From positions 1 through 64,000 of the forward strand of contig CAUEQD010000001.1 of NCBI GenBank assembly GCA_959019945.1: DNA of 64,000 nt, given 5' to 3'. This stretch comes from an uncultured Collinsella sp. Its GTDB lineage: Bacteria > Actinomycetota > Coriobacteriia > Coriobacteriales > Coriobacteriaceae. Both the position numbers and the translations under genes were made by a program. Of the stretch, positions 50,052 to 57,464 are shown piece after piece (position 1 is the stretch's first letter; every line of letters begins with the position of its first letter). The notes beneath the pieces are model-generated. The model had not been told where the DNA came from. It saw nothing but the letters and a program-made list of their open reading frames with translations, and searched no databases.

Positions 50052-51104
50052 CTAGTGCCTCATAAAGTGGTATTCGATCATATTGCTGTAGGGGTGACCC
50101 GGACCCACAATGCCCTGCGGGAACAGCGGCTGGTGCGGCGTGTCGGGGTACATCTCGGCCTCGAGGGCAAAGCCGGCGCCCCAGCCATAGTTGGCATCGT
50201 CCTTGGCGTGCTCGTCGCCCAGCCAGTTGCCGGTGTAGAGTTGCACGCCCGGGGCGGTGGTGTAGTAGTCCAGCTCACGACCGGTCCACATCTCCTCGAC
50301 ATGTAGGGCGCGACGCAGGTTGCGGCCGTACTGATAGCCATCGATGCACAGGCAGTGATCGTAGCCACGGGCCTGCTTAATCTGCGGGTCGTCGGCCTCC
50401 ATGCCGGGTGCGACGGGGCGCAGCTCGCGAAAGTCAAACGGTGTTCCCTCGACCGGAGCAATCTCGCCGGTGGGGATGCTCTGCTCGTTAACGGGCAGGT
50501 AGTGGGCGGCGTTAGCAACAAAGAAGTGCTCACAGTCCATGCCGGCGTTATGGCCGGCAAGGTTAAAGTACGTGTGGTTGGTCATGGACACGTAGGTGGC
50601 GCGGTCGCTCTCGCAGCCATACTCGATGCGAAAGACGCCGGTGCGTGTAACGGTAAACACGGCCGTAAAGGTGCGGTTGCCGGGAAGGCCCAGTTCGCCA
50701 TCCTCAAGCGAGGTGGTCATGCGCACGGCGTTGTGGACCTCGTCGAGTTCAACATCCCATACGCGCTTGTGCAGACCATGCTCAAGATCGCTGTGCAGGT
50801 TGTTGGCGCCCTCGTTGGCGGGCATATGCCAGTCCGTGCCGGCGATGGTGATCGTGGCACCCGCAGTGCGGTTTGCCACGGGGCCGATGGTCGAGCCAAA
50901 GCAGGCGGGGTTGTCAAAGTAATCCTCGAGCTTATCGAAGCCCAGCACCACATCGCGCACGTTGCCGGGGATGTCGGGCACGTCGATGCCCAATATGGTG
51001 GCACCATAGTCCATAATGCGAACGCAGATCTCGGGCCCGTTGAGGGTGTAACGATGAACGGGGGTACCGCACGGCGCGGTGCCGAAAAGCTCGGAAGTGA
51101 TCAT
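50052..51104 (-). CDS. galM: Galactose mutarotase (aldose 1-epimerase)
   Basis: This 350-residue enzyme interconverts alpha and beta galactose or glucose. Substrate-site words include NHTYFNLAGH with the catalytic histidine and ALEAEMYPDTPHQP with the catalytic glutamate. FDFRELRPV is also typical. The length matches E. coli GalM. The ATG at 51104 follows AGGAA. A longer frame to 51164 has no site. It is divergent from the deoR gene, consistent with galactose or lactose use. Confidence 0.93.
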   Translation of the reverse strand: MITSELFGTAPCGTPVHRYTLNGPEICVRIMDYGATILGIDVPDIPGNVRDVVLGFDKLEDYFDNPACFGSTIGPVANRTAGATITIAGTDWHMPANEGANNLHSDLEHGLHKRVWDVELDEVHNAVRMTTSLEDGELGLPGNRTFTAVFTVTRTGVFRIEYGCESDRATYVSMTNHTYFNLAGHNAGMDCEHFFVANAAHYLPVNEQSIPTGEIAPVEGTPFDFRELRPVAPGMEADDPQIKQARGYDHCLCIDGYQYGRNLRRALHVEEMWTGRELDYYTTAPGVQLYTGNWLGDEHAKDDANYGWGAGFALEAEMYPDTPHQPLFPQGIVGPGHPYSNMIEYHFMRH

Positions 51105-51309
51105 TTGGTTCCTAACATCGAGGTATTTCCGACAAACTGTAGCGCGAACAGGCGAGATTATCACTACACCCCACTAAAGCAGGGGGTATTTTTCTCAAAA
51201 AAGTGATGATTGGAGCTGCGCGGGCGTTCATTTGTGACGCGTACGAGTCTGATACAATTTGTTCGTTACTGTTTGAATTGACGTGAGCGTGGAACAGCGA
51301 GGACTCATC

Positions 51310-52074
51310 GTGATTAAAGCGGAGCGACAGGATAAGGTTCGGCAGCTGCTCGAGGAACAGGGAACGGTCTCGGTCAAGGAGATTTCGGATGCGTTAGGTG
51401 TCTCGGATATGACGATCCGCCGTGACCTTGAGGAGCTTGCGAGCCTGGGCGAGATCGAGCGCGTGCACGGCGGAGCCCGCAGTGCGCAGAGCCGTCCACA
51501 CGCTATGCTGCGCCATGAGTATTCGCACAGCGAAAAGCGCACGAAGCATGCCGAGGAAAAGTTGCAGATTGCGCGCCGTTCTGTGGAGCTTATCGAGGAA
51601 GGCTCGACCATCTTTTTGGGCACGGGCACCACGGTTGAGCAGATGGCCTCGATGCTGCCGGCGTTTCGCCTGCGCATTGTGACCAATTCGCTTTCGGTGT
51701 TTAACCTGCTCGAGGCGCGCGAAGACTGCGAACTGTGCCTGGTGGGCGGCGTGTACCGCCGCCGCACCGCCGCCTTTGTGGGCCCTACGGCCGAGGACAC
51801 CTTGCGCGCACTGGGGATCGACGCAGCCTTTATCGGCGCAAACGGCATTCTGGACGGCGACGTGTCCACATCCAACATGGAAGAGGGCCGCATCCAGCAG
51901 CTCGCCTTTAGCAAGGCCGACTCGCGCTATCTGATCGCCGACTCCAGCAAGATCGGCAAGCGCGACTTCTACACCTTCTGCCGCTTGGACAGCCTGGACG
52001 CCGTGGTGTGCGAGCCGGGCATCGCCGCCGAAGATCGTGCCGCCATCGAGGAGCATACGCAGGTCATTTGCTAG
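51310..52074 (+). CDS. DeoR/GlpR-family regulator
   Basis: This 254-residue repressor has an N-terminal helix-turn-helix (GTVSVKEISDALGVSDMTIRRDLEELA). A C-terminal DeoR sensor domain follows, with the words TIFLGTGTTVEQ and NGILDGDVSTSNMEEGRIQQ. The group includes LacR and GlpR, which sense sugar phosphates. The GTG at 51310 follows GAGGA with six bases of spacing. A GTG at 51283 gives nine more residues but no ribosome site. Its last 130 codons are duplicated at 56433. Confidence 0.9.
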   Translation: MIKAERQDKVRQLLEEQGTVSVKEISDALGVSDMTIRRDLEELASLGEIERVHGGARSAQSRPHAMLRHEYSHSEKRTKHAEEKLQIARRSVELIEEGSTIFLGTGTTVEQMASMLPAFRLRIVTNSLSVFNLLEAREDCELCLVGGVYRRRTAAFVGPTAEDTLRALGIDAAFIGANGILDGDVSTSNMEEGRIQQLAFSKADSRYLIADSSKIGKRDFYTFCRLDSLDAVVCEPGIAAEDRAAIEEHTQVIC

Positions 52075-52193
52075 CTAGCGCTACGGGATTGCCAACAGGC
52101 GATGCGGGAGGACTTTTACCTCCTGTCATTGTGGAAACCAGCGCGTCAGCGCTACGCGATATGACGCGCAAATGAGGATTCCACTATCAAATC

Positions 52194-52491
52194 GTCTCAG
52201 CCTGTAACAGGTAGGGGTGAAACCACCAACCAGATGTTGCAGATTGAGATTTTTGACCCGGCCTATTCCGTTTGTCTCGATCTGTAACAGCTAGGACCGA
52301 ATAATTCAGCTAGTTGTTACAGATTTAGATTGGGGATATTGGCCTGTGCATTCATCTCAATCTGTAACATCTAGACGTCCAAAACCGGTCTTAGTGTTAC
52401 AGATTGAGACAATTCGGCGGGGTCTACCTTGTTTGTCTCGATCTGTAACGGTTAGGACTTAAAAACTCGGCTACGTGTTACAGATCGAGAC
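52194..52491. repeat. Array 1 of the 57-bp palindrome (four units, 80-bp period)
   Basis: Units lie at 52194-52250, 52274-52330, 52354-52410 and 52435-52491, each exactly 57 bp. Each begins like GTCTCGATCTGTAAC and ends like GTTACAGATTGAGAC, so each can fold into a hairpin with arms of about 20 bp. Spacers are 23, 23 and 24 bp. The array fills most of the gap 52075-52506 between convergent deoR and gntR genes. Confidence 0.92.
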
Positions 52492-52506
52492 AAAAGAAAA
52501 AGAACA

Positions 52507-53226
52507 TTAGGACTTGAAAATAAAGTTTTGATAAGGGACCCGCCCAGTTAAGACGGTGCGGCAGACAATTGAGATTAGTTTGCCTCCGGAGTCGTAAGCA
52601 TAATGAGTCAGTTCGATGACCGGAAGTTTTGCAACACCATAATTACTGGCTTCGGAATCGCTAAGCTGACGTGCTCTATAGCTTTCCCTAACAGATTGGA
52701 TAGACTTGGACAAGTCGTCCATGATTCTGCTAAATGCCTGAAAATCTAACTGGTTATTCGGAACGCGCGACTTTGAAATGAAGAACGTATCAGCGCCTAT
52801 GAAGCTGCCTTCAAGTTCGTAGGTCAATTCAAGACGCTGAATTTCATCGCGACTTTGACATCCAAATTGTTGGAGCATCATTACGGAAATTGGACGACCT
52901 GATGTGAGGCCGCCGAAATGTTTGGTGATGGCATCCGGATCAACGCCATCGCAATGGCTTGCAAAGTCAAAGTCTAAAAGTGAATTGAGCTCGCTAACGC
53001 GTTTCGGTGCAACAAACGACCCCTTACCTTGGATTCGATAGATACTTCCACGACGCTCCAGCTCACTCATGGCAAGTCGGACGGTTGTTCTGCTTACGGC
53101 GTATTCGTCGCAGAGTTCCATTTCTGTTGGAAGTTTATCGTCTGCTTGATATTCATCGACGATCTGCTTGAGCAGCGCGTCGGTGAGCTGTAAATAGAGT
53201 GGCCGTTTTTCGTGTGTATCGAGCAT
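52507..53226 (-). CDS. GntR/HutC-family regulator
   Basis: This 239-residue protein has a winged helix (LPTEMELCDEYAVSRTTVRLAMSELERRG) and a UTRA domain. It is visibly less GC-rich than the housekeeping genes. It follows the TIM-barrel gene by 72 bases on the same strand, so the pair may be co-transcribed. It probably regulates that gene and the divergent EIICB at 54576. The ATG at 53226 follows TGAGG. The ATG at 53244 has no site. Confidence 0.88.
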   Translation of the reverse strand: MLDTHEKRPLYLQLTDALLKQIVDEYQADDKLPTEMELCDEYAVSRTTVRLAMSELERRGSIYRIQGKGSFVAPKRVSELNSLLDFDFASHCDGVDPDAITKHFGGLTSGRPISVMMLQQFGCQSRDEIQRLELTYELEGSFIGADTFFISKSRVPNNQLDFQAFSRIMDDLSKSIQSVRESYRARQLSDSEASNYGVAKLPVIELTHYAYDSGGKLISIVCRTVLTGRVPYQNFIFKS

Positions 53227-53298
53227 TAGAGCCTCAGTTTGCATGTTGGTTATACCTGATGGTTGCCTCAGTCGGGATGTAACGTGGGCAAGGTAACC

Positions 53299-54219
53299 TT
53301 AACGTATCACAGAGCGGCTCAGCATGACGATCTGATGCCTGTATCCACGAAGGGCTTGTCCGAGCGTGAAGATATTCTGGGGCAGGCAAATACCGTTCAT
53401 GGAGTCCCCGATATGTTGGAGGTCAGCACCGGCTGCTTTTGCTGCAAGGCCTATTTTCTTAATGGTCTCGCTGTCGCAGGAGTCTTGACTCGTCCCGTTC
53501 GCCGCCATGACGAGAACCTTCTCTTCAATTGACTTGCCTACGTTGTGGGATCGTACAAAGTCTACGATGGCGCGCAGGTCTGCTTCTTGGAAGCAAGGGA
53601 CGGTGTAGGGGGCTGGCACGAGAAGGATATCGACGCCGAGGTCAACAAACTTGCGCGCAATTTCGAGCGTCATGACAGGTTCCGCAACGCCCGCTCCATG
53701 CATTTTTCCGGCTATGACCAGGCCATTGAAATGCTCTTTGGAGAGTTTAATCGAATGGGCGATTGCATCGTTGGAGACGCCGGTTCCAGGGTTGCCCGTC
53801 AGGCAGATAAAATCAAATCCGAGTTCGTTAGCCTTTTCTAAGGTCTTGGGAGAGACGCGACGACCCATGGGGATTTCCGTTCGGGATTCAGACATCTCTG
53901 CCTCGTTATCAACTGGCTCCAGATTGACGCCAATGGGCCTTCCGCATGCTCGCTTCACCCAAGTGACCGGGTTTTCATTGAGATCATCTGGAATACCGGC
54001 AATAACTGGATCGAACACATCGAGCGCGTTAAACAGAAGCAGGTCGGCACCTGCGGCACGTTCGATTTCTGCATTAGTAACGCCGCCGAGAAATTGGGAA
54101 GAGGGTACGTTTTCCGCCATGATGGTACGTCCCTCGGAAGCCAGAATTGCCTGTTTTAGATCCATGGGTGACGTGGCGGCAAAATCGGATGCGGACATGT
54201 TCAGTAATCGTTTGGGCAT
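53299..54219 (-). CDS. TIM-barrel protein of unknown function next to PTS genes
   Basis: This 306-residue soluble protein has TIM-barrel-like strands (LLLFNALDVFDP, PIGVNLEPVD, FDFICLTGNPGTGVSN, GLVIAGKMHGAG, VDILLVPAPYTVP). I recall close relatives beside cellobiose-type PTS genes in Firmicutes, usually left as conserved hypothetical or named after phosphonomutase-like barrels. A sugar-phosphate substrate is likely, but the reaction is unknown. The base composition is lower in GC than most of the window, which suggests transfer. The ATG follows AAGGAAG. Confidence 0.75.
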   Translation of the reverse strand: MPKRLLNMSASDFAATSPMDLKQAILASEGRTIMAENVPSSQFLGGVTNAEIERAAGADLLLFNALDVFDPVIAGIPDDLNENPVTWVKRACGRPIGVNLEPVDNEAEMSESRTEIPMGRRVSPKTLEKANELGFDFICLTGNPGTGVSNDAIAHSIKLSKEHFNGLVIAGKMHGAGVAEPVMTLEIARKFVDLGVDILLVPAPYTVPCFQEADLRAIVDFVRSHNVGKSIEEKVLVMAANGTSQDSCDSETIKKIGLAAKAAGADLQHIGDSMNGICLPQNIFTLGQALRGYRHQIVMLSRSVIR

Positions 54220-54265
54220 TGTTACTTCCTTTGACTAGAACGACAGGCTTGTGACATTGTCTCTA

Positions 54266-54283
54266 ATATTGTTACAACAATAT
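54266..54283. promoter_or_regulatory. Palindrome ATATTGTT-AC-AACAATAT
   Basis: Perfect 8-bp arms with a two-base centre lie 47-64 bases before the TIM-barrel start. It is a good candidate operator for the GntR protein at 52507. Confidence 0.5.
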
Positions 54284-54304
54284 ATTCAATATGTTATATC
54301 CAAT

Positions 54305-54391
54305 CGGTGAACGGTTGCAAGCTTATAGTACTGCTCAGGGAAAATAGTCTTTAGCTGGGAAAACCTTATAGTAATCAGCTACCGTTCACCG
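54305..54391. promoter_or_regulatory. CGGTGAACGGT inverted pair, wide spacing
   Basis: CGGTGAACGGT at 54305-54315 and ACCGTTCACCG at 54381-54391 are exact complements and are the same 11-mers found at 38242-38271. CTTATAGTA occurs near each arm (54321 and 54364). The gap 54220-54575 is filled by this site, the palindrome at 54266 and the promoter below. Confidence 0.6.
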
Positions 54392-54408
54392 AATAAGTAT
54401 TTGAATTC

Positions 54409-54437
54409 TTGACATATCGATAAAGCGGAAAAAGAAT
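54409..54437 (+). promoter_or_regulatory. Possible promoter of the EIICB gene at 54576
   Basis: A perfect TTGACA at 54409-54414 is followed after 17 bases by a weak AAGAAT. The strong -35 and weak -10 suggest activator dependence. Confidence 0.4.
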
Positions 54438-54575
54438 TGGTTATGACAAATCGCGCAAATGATATTACATTTCGCACAAGAACGTATTCACTTACATAAG
54501 TGGATACAAACGGGGACGACGACGGTTGAGTCCGGATAAATCGTTACGTGCCCGGGAATCATGAAAGGATGTGTT

Positions 54576-56270
54576 ATGGACGCTATCGTCAAATTCCTTG
54601 AAAAACACCAGCCCCTCTTCGACAAAATCTCGAGGAACATTTATCTGGTGGCGATCAAGGATGGCTTTCTCTCGAATATGCCAATTGTGCTGTTCTCGAG
54701 CCTGTTCCTTCTTCTTTCGACGCTCCCTGCCTATGTAGGCATCACGCTTCCGTCTGAGGTGCTGGATTTCTTCAATAAAATCTATGCATATACCATGGGA
54801 CTTCTTGGCATTATGGTGGCCGGCACCACGGCGAGCTCACTTGCCATGTCGATGAACCGTCGCATGCCTTCGGGTAAATCTCTCAACCCCACCTCGTGCA
54901 TGGTTTGTGCCATGTGCGGCATGCTCTTACTATCGGTGACGAACGATGTTGTCTCGATTGGCGGAGCAGATACATCTGTTTTTGAAACCGGCTATATGGG
55001 AACCAAGGGTTTTCTCGCTGCGTTCGTAGCCGCATTCTTGACCGTTAATATCTATAAGGTGTGCATTAGCCATAATGTGACGATCAAGCTCCCCAAAGAG
55101 GTCCCTGGCTCTATTGCGCAGAGTTTTCGCGATATCTTTGCATTTGGGTTTTCGATCCTTGCGTGCGCTTTTATCGATCTTGCGAGCCGCAAGCTGCTTG
55201 CTGTGCCGTTCGCCAATTTGGTATCCGCTCTCATCTCGCCACTGTTCTCCGCGGTCGACACCTATCCTGGCATGGCGCTTATCGAAGGCGCGGTCGCACT
55301 TTTCCAATTTATGGGTATCCACGGTGCTTCGGTTGTCATGAGTCCGATCAATGCTGCGCTCTACGGCAATACCGTTACCAATCTTGAGGTTTTCCAAGCA
55401 GGTGGACACCCATCAATTGCTCTCACGCAGGACTTTACAAGCTTCATCGGCGGTCTGGGCGGTTCTGGCTGCACGTTCATCGTTCCTATTATCCTGATCA
55501 TGTTTATGCGCTCCAAGCAGCTTAAAGCCATGGGCAAGGCATCGATTATCCCGGTGATTTTTGGAGTTAACGAGCCCGTTATCTTCGGTATGCCGATTGT
55601 TCTCAATCCCTATATGTTCGTGCCCTTCCTAGTGGCTCCTATGGTCAACGCCATTATCGGTAAATTTTTCATTGACGTCATTGGAATGAACGCCCCCATG
55701 TATACCATGCCGTGGGCGCTTCCCGGCCCAATCGGTGCATTCCTCACCACGGGTCTCGATCTGCGTTCTCTCGTATTGATGGCAGTGCTGTTGGTCGTTG
55801 ACTTTGTGATTTACTATCCGTTCTGCAAGGCGTATGACCATCAGCTTTGTTTGGAAGAGTCTGCAAAGGAGACTGCAGGAACCTCGGATGCAGATGCTAT
55901 TGCCGCACAGGAAAATGTCGCAAAAGCTCTCGAGGCGGTAAAGGACAAGGCGGAGCAGATCCGCGTGCTTGTGCTTTGCCAGGGTGCCGGCACTTCGACT
56001 CTCTTGGCAAATGCTCTTCGCGAAGGTGCCGCTGCTAAGGGTATCGATCTGGTTTCTCAGTCCGGTGCGTACGGAAGCCACTATGAGACGATGGATCAGT
56101 ACAACGTGATTGTTCTGGCACCCCAGGCACGCATGTACTATGACGCTATGAAGGCCGATACCGATCGCCTTGGAATTAAACTGCTCACCACAAGGGGCAA
56201 GGAGTATATCGACCTTACCAACGATCCCGAAGGTGCAATTGACTGGATCGTTCAGGAGCTGGCCAAATAG
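54576..56270 (+). CDS. PTS EIICB, lactose/cellobiose family
   Basis: This 564-residue protein has an EIIC membrane domain (residues 1 to about 425, with FGVNEPVIFGMP at the sugar site). It is joined by an acidic linker to an EIIB domain whose phosphocysteine is in VLVLCQGAGTSTLLANA. The lactose type (LacE) is the closest match. No EIIA is adjacent. It is one of three paralogues in 10 kb. The ATG at 54576 follows AAAGGA. The frame to 54561 adds five residues. Confidence 0.92.
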   Translation: MDAIVKFLEKHQPLFDKISRNIYLVAIKDGFLSNMPIVLFSSLFLLLSTLPAYVGITLPSEVLDFFNKIYAYTMGLLGIMVAGTTASSLAMSMNRRMPSGKSLNPTSCMVCAMCGMLLLSVTNDVVSIGGADTSVFETGYMGTKGFLAAFVAAFLTVNIYKVCISHNVTIKLPKEVPGSIAQSFRDIFAFGFSILACAFIDLASRKLLAVPFANLVSALISPLFSAVDTYPGMALIEGAVALFQFMGIHGASVVMSPINAALYGNTVTNLEVFQAGGHPSIALTQDFTSFIGGLGGSGCTFIVPIILIMFMRSKQLKAMGKASIIPVIFGVNEPVIFGMPIVLNPYMFVPFLVAPMVNAIIGKFFIDVIGMNAPMYTMPWALPGPIGAFLTTGLDLRSLVLMAVLLVVDFVIYYPFCKAYDHQLCLEESAKETAGTSDADAIAAQENVAKALEAVKDKAEQIRVLVLCQGAGTSTLLANALREGAAAKGIDLVSQSGAYGSHYETMDQYNVIVLAPQARMYYDAMKADTDRLGIKLLTTRGKEYIDLTNDPEGAIDWIVQELAK

Positions 56271-56305
56271 TGGATGCACTCCGTCGTTGATTCGTCGGTG
56301 TATAG

Positions 56306-56343
56306 TACGGCCCTGCAGCTTATTGAGCTGCGGGGCCGTATTT
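56306..56343 (+). terminator. Terminator of the EIICB gene at 54576
   Basis: TACGGCCCTGCAGCT pairs with AGCTGCGGGGCCGTA around five bases (one mismatch), followed by TTTCG. Confidence 0.82.
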
Positions 56344-56384
56344 CGTTGAGTATCTAATTGAGACAATGAGCGCAACCGTCGTGA

Positions 56385-56828
56385 GATCGCATTGGCGCTC
56401 TCCGAGTCACCGACAAGCTGACTTTCATCTATGTGACCAATTCGCTTTCGGCCTTTAGCCTGCTCGAGGCGCGCGAGGATTGCGAGCTGTGCCTGGTGGG
56501 CGGCATGTACCGCCGCCGCACCGCCGCCTTTGTGGGGCCCACGGCCGAGGATACCCTGCGCGCGCTGGGCATCGATGCGGCGTTTATCGGCGCCAACGGT
56601 ATTCTGGACGGCGACGTGTCCACGTCCAACATGGACGAGGGCCGTATCCAGCAGCTCGCTTTTAGCAAAGCGGACTCGCGCTATCTGATCGCCGACTCCA
56701 GCAAGATCGGCAAGCGCGACTTCTACACCTTCTGTCGCCTGGACAATTTGGACGCCGTGGTGTGCGAGCCGGGTATTACCGCCGAGGACCGCACTGCCAT
56801 CGAGGAACACACGCAGGTCATTTGCTAG
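56385..56828 (+). pseudogene. Truncated deoR copy (C-terminal half only)
   Basis: From VTNSLSAFSLLEAREDCEL to the stop this copies the last 130 codons of the DeoR gene at 51310, with changes mostly at third positions. An in-frame TGA at 56382-56384 precedes about 16 codons that read like another DeoR sensor domain (RVTDKLTFIYVTNS). There is no helix-turn-helix and no good start. Homology continues past the stop (TTGCTAGCTAGCGCT). Confidence 0.9.
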
Positions 56829-56888
56829 CTAGCGCTGCGTGAGGACATGACACATAAAAGTTGAAACGTCATTTTGCGCATCAAAAAT

Positions 56889-56926
56889 ATGACACGTAAA
56901 AATTTGCGCGTCATTTTACGTGTCAT
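56889..56926. repeat. Palindrome with ATGACACGTAAAA arms
   Basis: Perfect 13-bp arms ATGACACGTAAAA (56889-56901) and TTTTACGTGTCAT (56914-56926) enclose twelve bases. A diverged copy, ATGACACATAAAA, lies about 43 bases upstream. The gap 56829-57464 holds this, the CGGTATCA cluster, array 2 and a terminator. Confidence 0.6.
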
Positions 56927-57046
56927 CGAGACGCGATTTGACGCGCAAATAGGAATTCGTGGGCGCTCGGAAGATCGACGGAGTTCGTGAACCTGCAACT
57001 TGGTTGGGTAGCGTACGGAGTCCTCCAGCGGGACCGAATATGTTTT

Positions 57047-57095
57047 CGGTATCATATCGGTATCAAATGATACCGAAAGTATGTTCGTGATACCG
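57047..57095. promoter_or_regulatory. Cluster of four CGGTATCA/TGATACCG boxes
   Basis: CGGTATCA occurs at 57047-57054 and 57058-57065, and TGATACCG at 57068-57075 and 57088-57095. Two boxes face each way, which is typical of an operator. No gene next to it explains it. Confidence 0.5.
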
Positions 57096-57152
57096 AAAAC
57101 TAGAAACCATGCCTCATAACTGCTTGGAAAGTTCGGATTTGACTATCTTATT

Positions 57153-57369
57153 GTCTCGATCTGTAACAGTTAGACGGTTAAAAGTGGGCTACGTGTTACA
57201 GATCTAGATATTTCTGCTCGGGTGTTCTGTTTGTCTTGATCTGTAACATCTAGACGGTCGAAAGTGGGCTACGTGTTACAGATTGAGATCTTTCAGCCCT
57301 GGTCGCCCGTTCGTCTAAATCTATAACAGTTAGGATTGAAAATCCCTGCTAGATGTTACAGATTGAGAC
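57153..57369. repeat. Array 2 of the 57-bp palindrome (three units, 80-bp period)
   Basis: Units lie at 57153-57209, 57233-57289 and 57313-57369, each exactly 57 bp with a period of exactly 80 bp and 23-bp spacers. It follows the deoR fragment and faces the 3' end of lacG, the same setting as array 1. Confidence 0.92.
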
Positions 57370-57391
57370 AAACGGCCCGCTCGGGCTCACC

Positions 57392-57442
57392 AAAAAACAA
57401 AAAAGGCCGCATGCGAACCCGTGGAGGGATTCGCATGCGGCC
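57392..57442 (-). terminator. Terminator of lacG
   Basis: On the minus strand perfect 13-bp arms (GGCCGCATGCGAA and TTCGCATGCGGCC in plus-strand order) are followed by TTTTTTGTTTTTT. Confidence 0.93.
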
Positions 57443-57464
57443 GACAGGGGGTATGCGGCGGAAA

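Noticed and set aside
49987..50055. A 22-codon frame starting with ATG after AAGAAGGA
   Set aside because: It consists mostly of the hairpin at 49996-50023 and overlaps the galM stop. I see no support for translation.
56825..57055. Minus-strand frame of 76 codons starting near the CGGTATCA boxes
   Set aside because: It has no ribosome site and no recognisable motif, and part of it reads the ATGACACGTAAAA palindrome. It could at most be a remnant.
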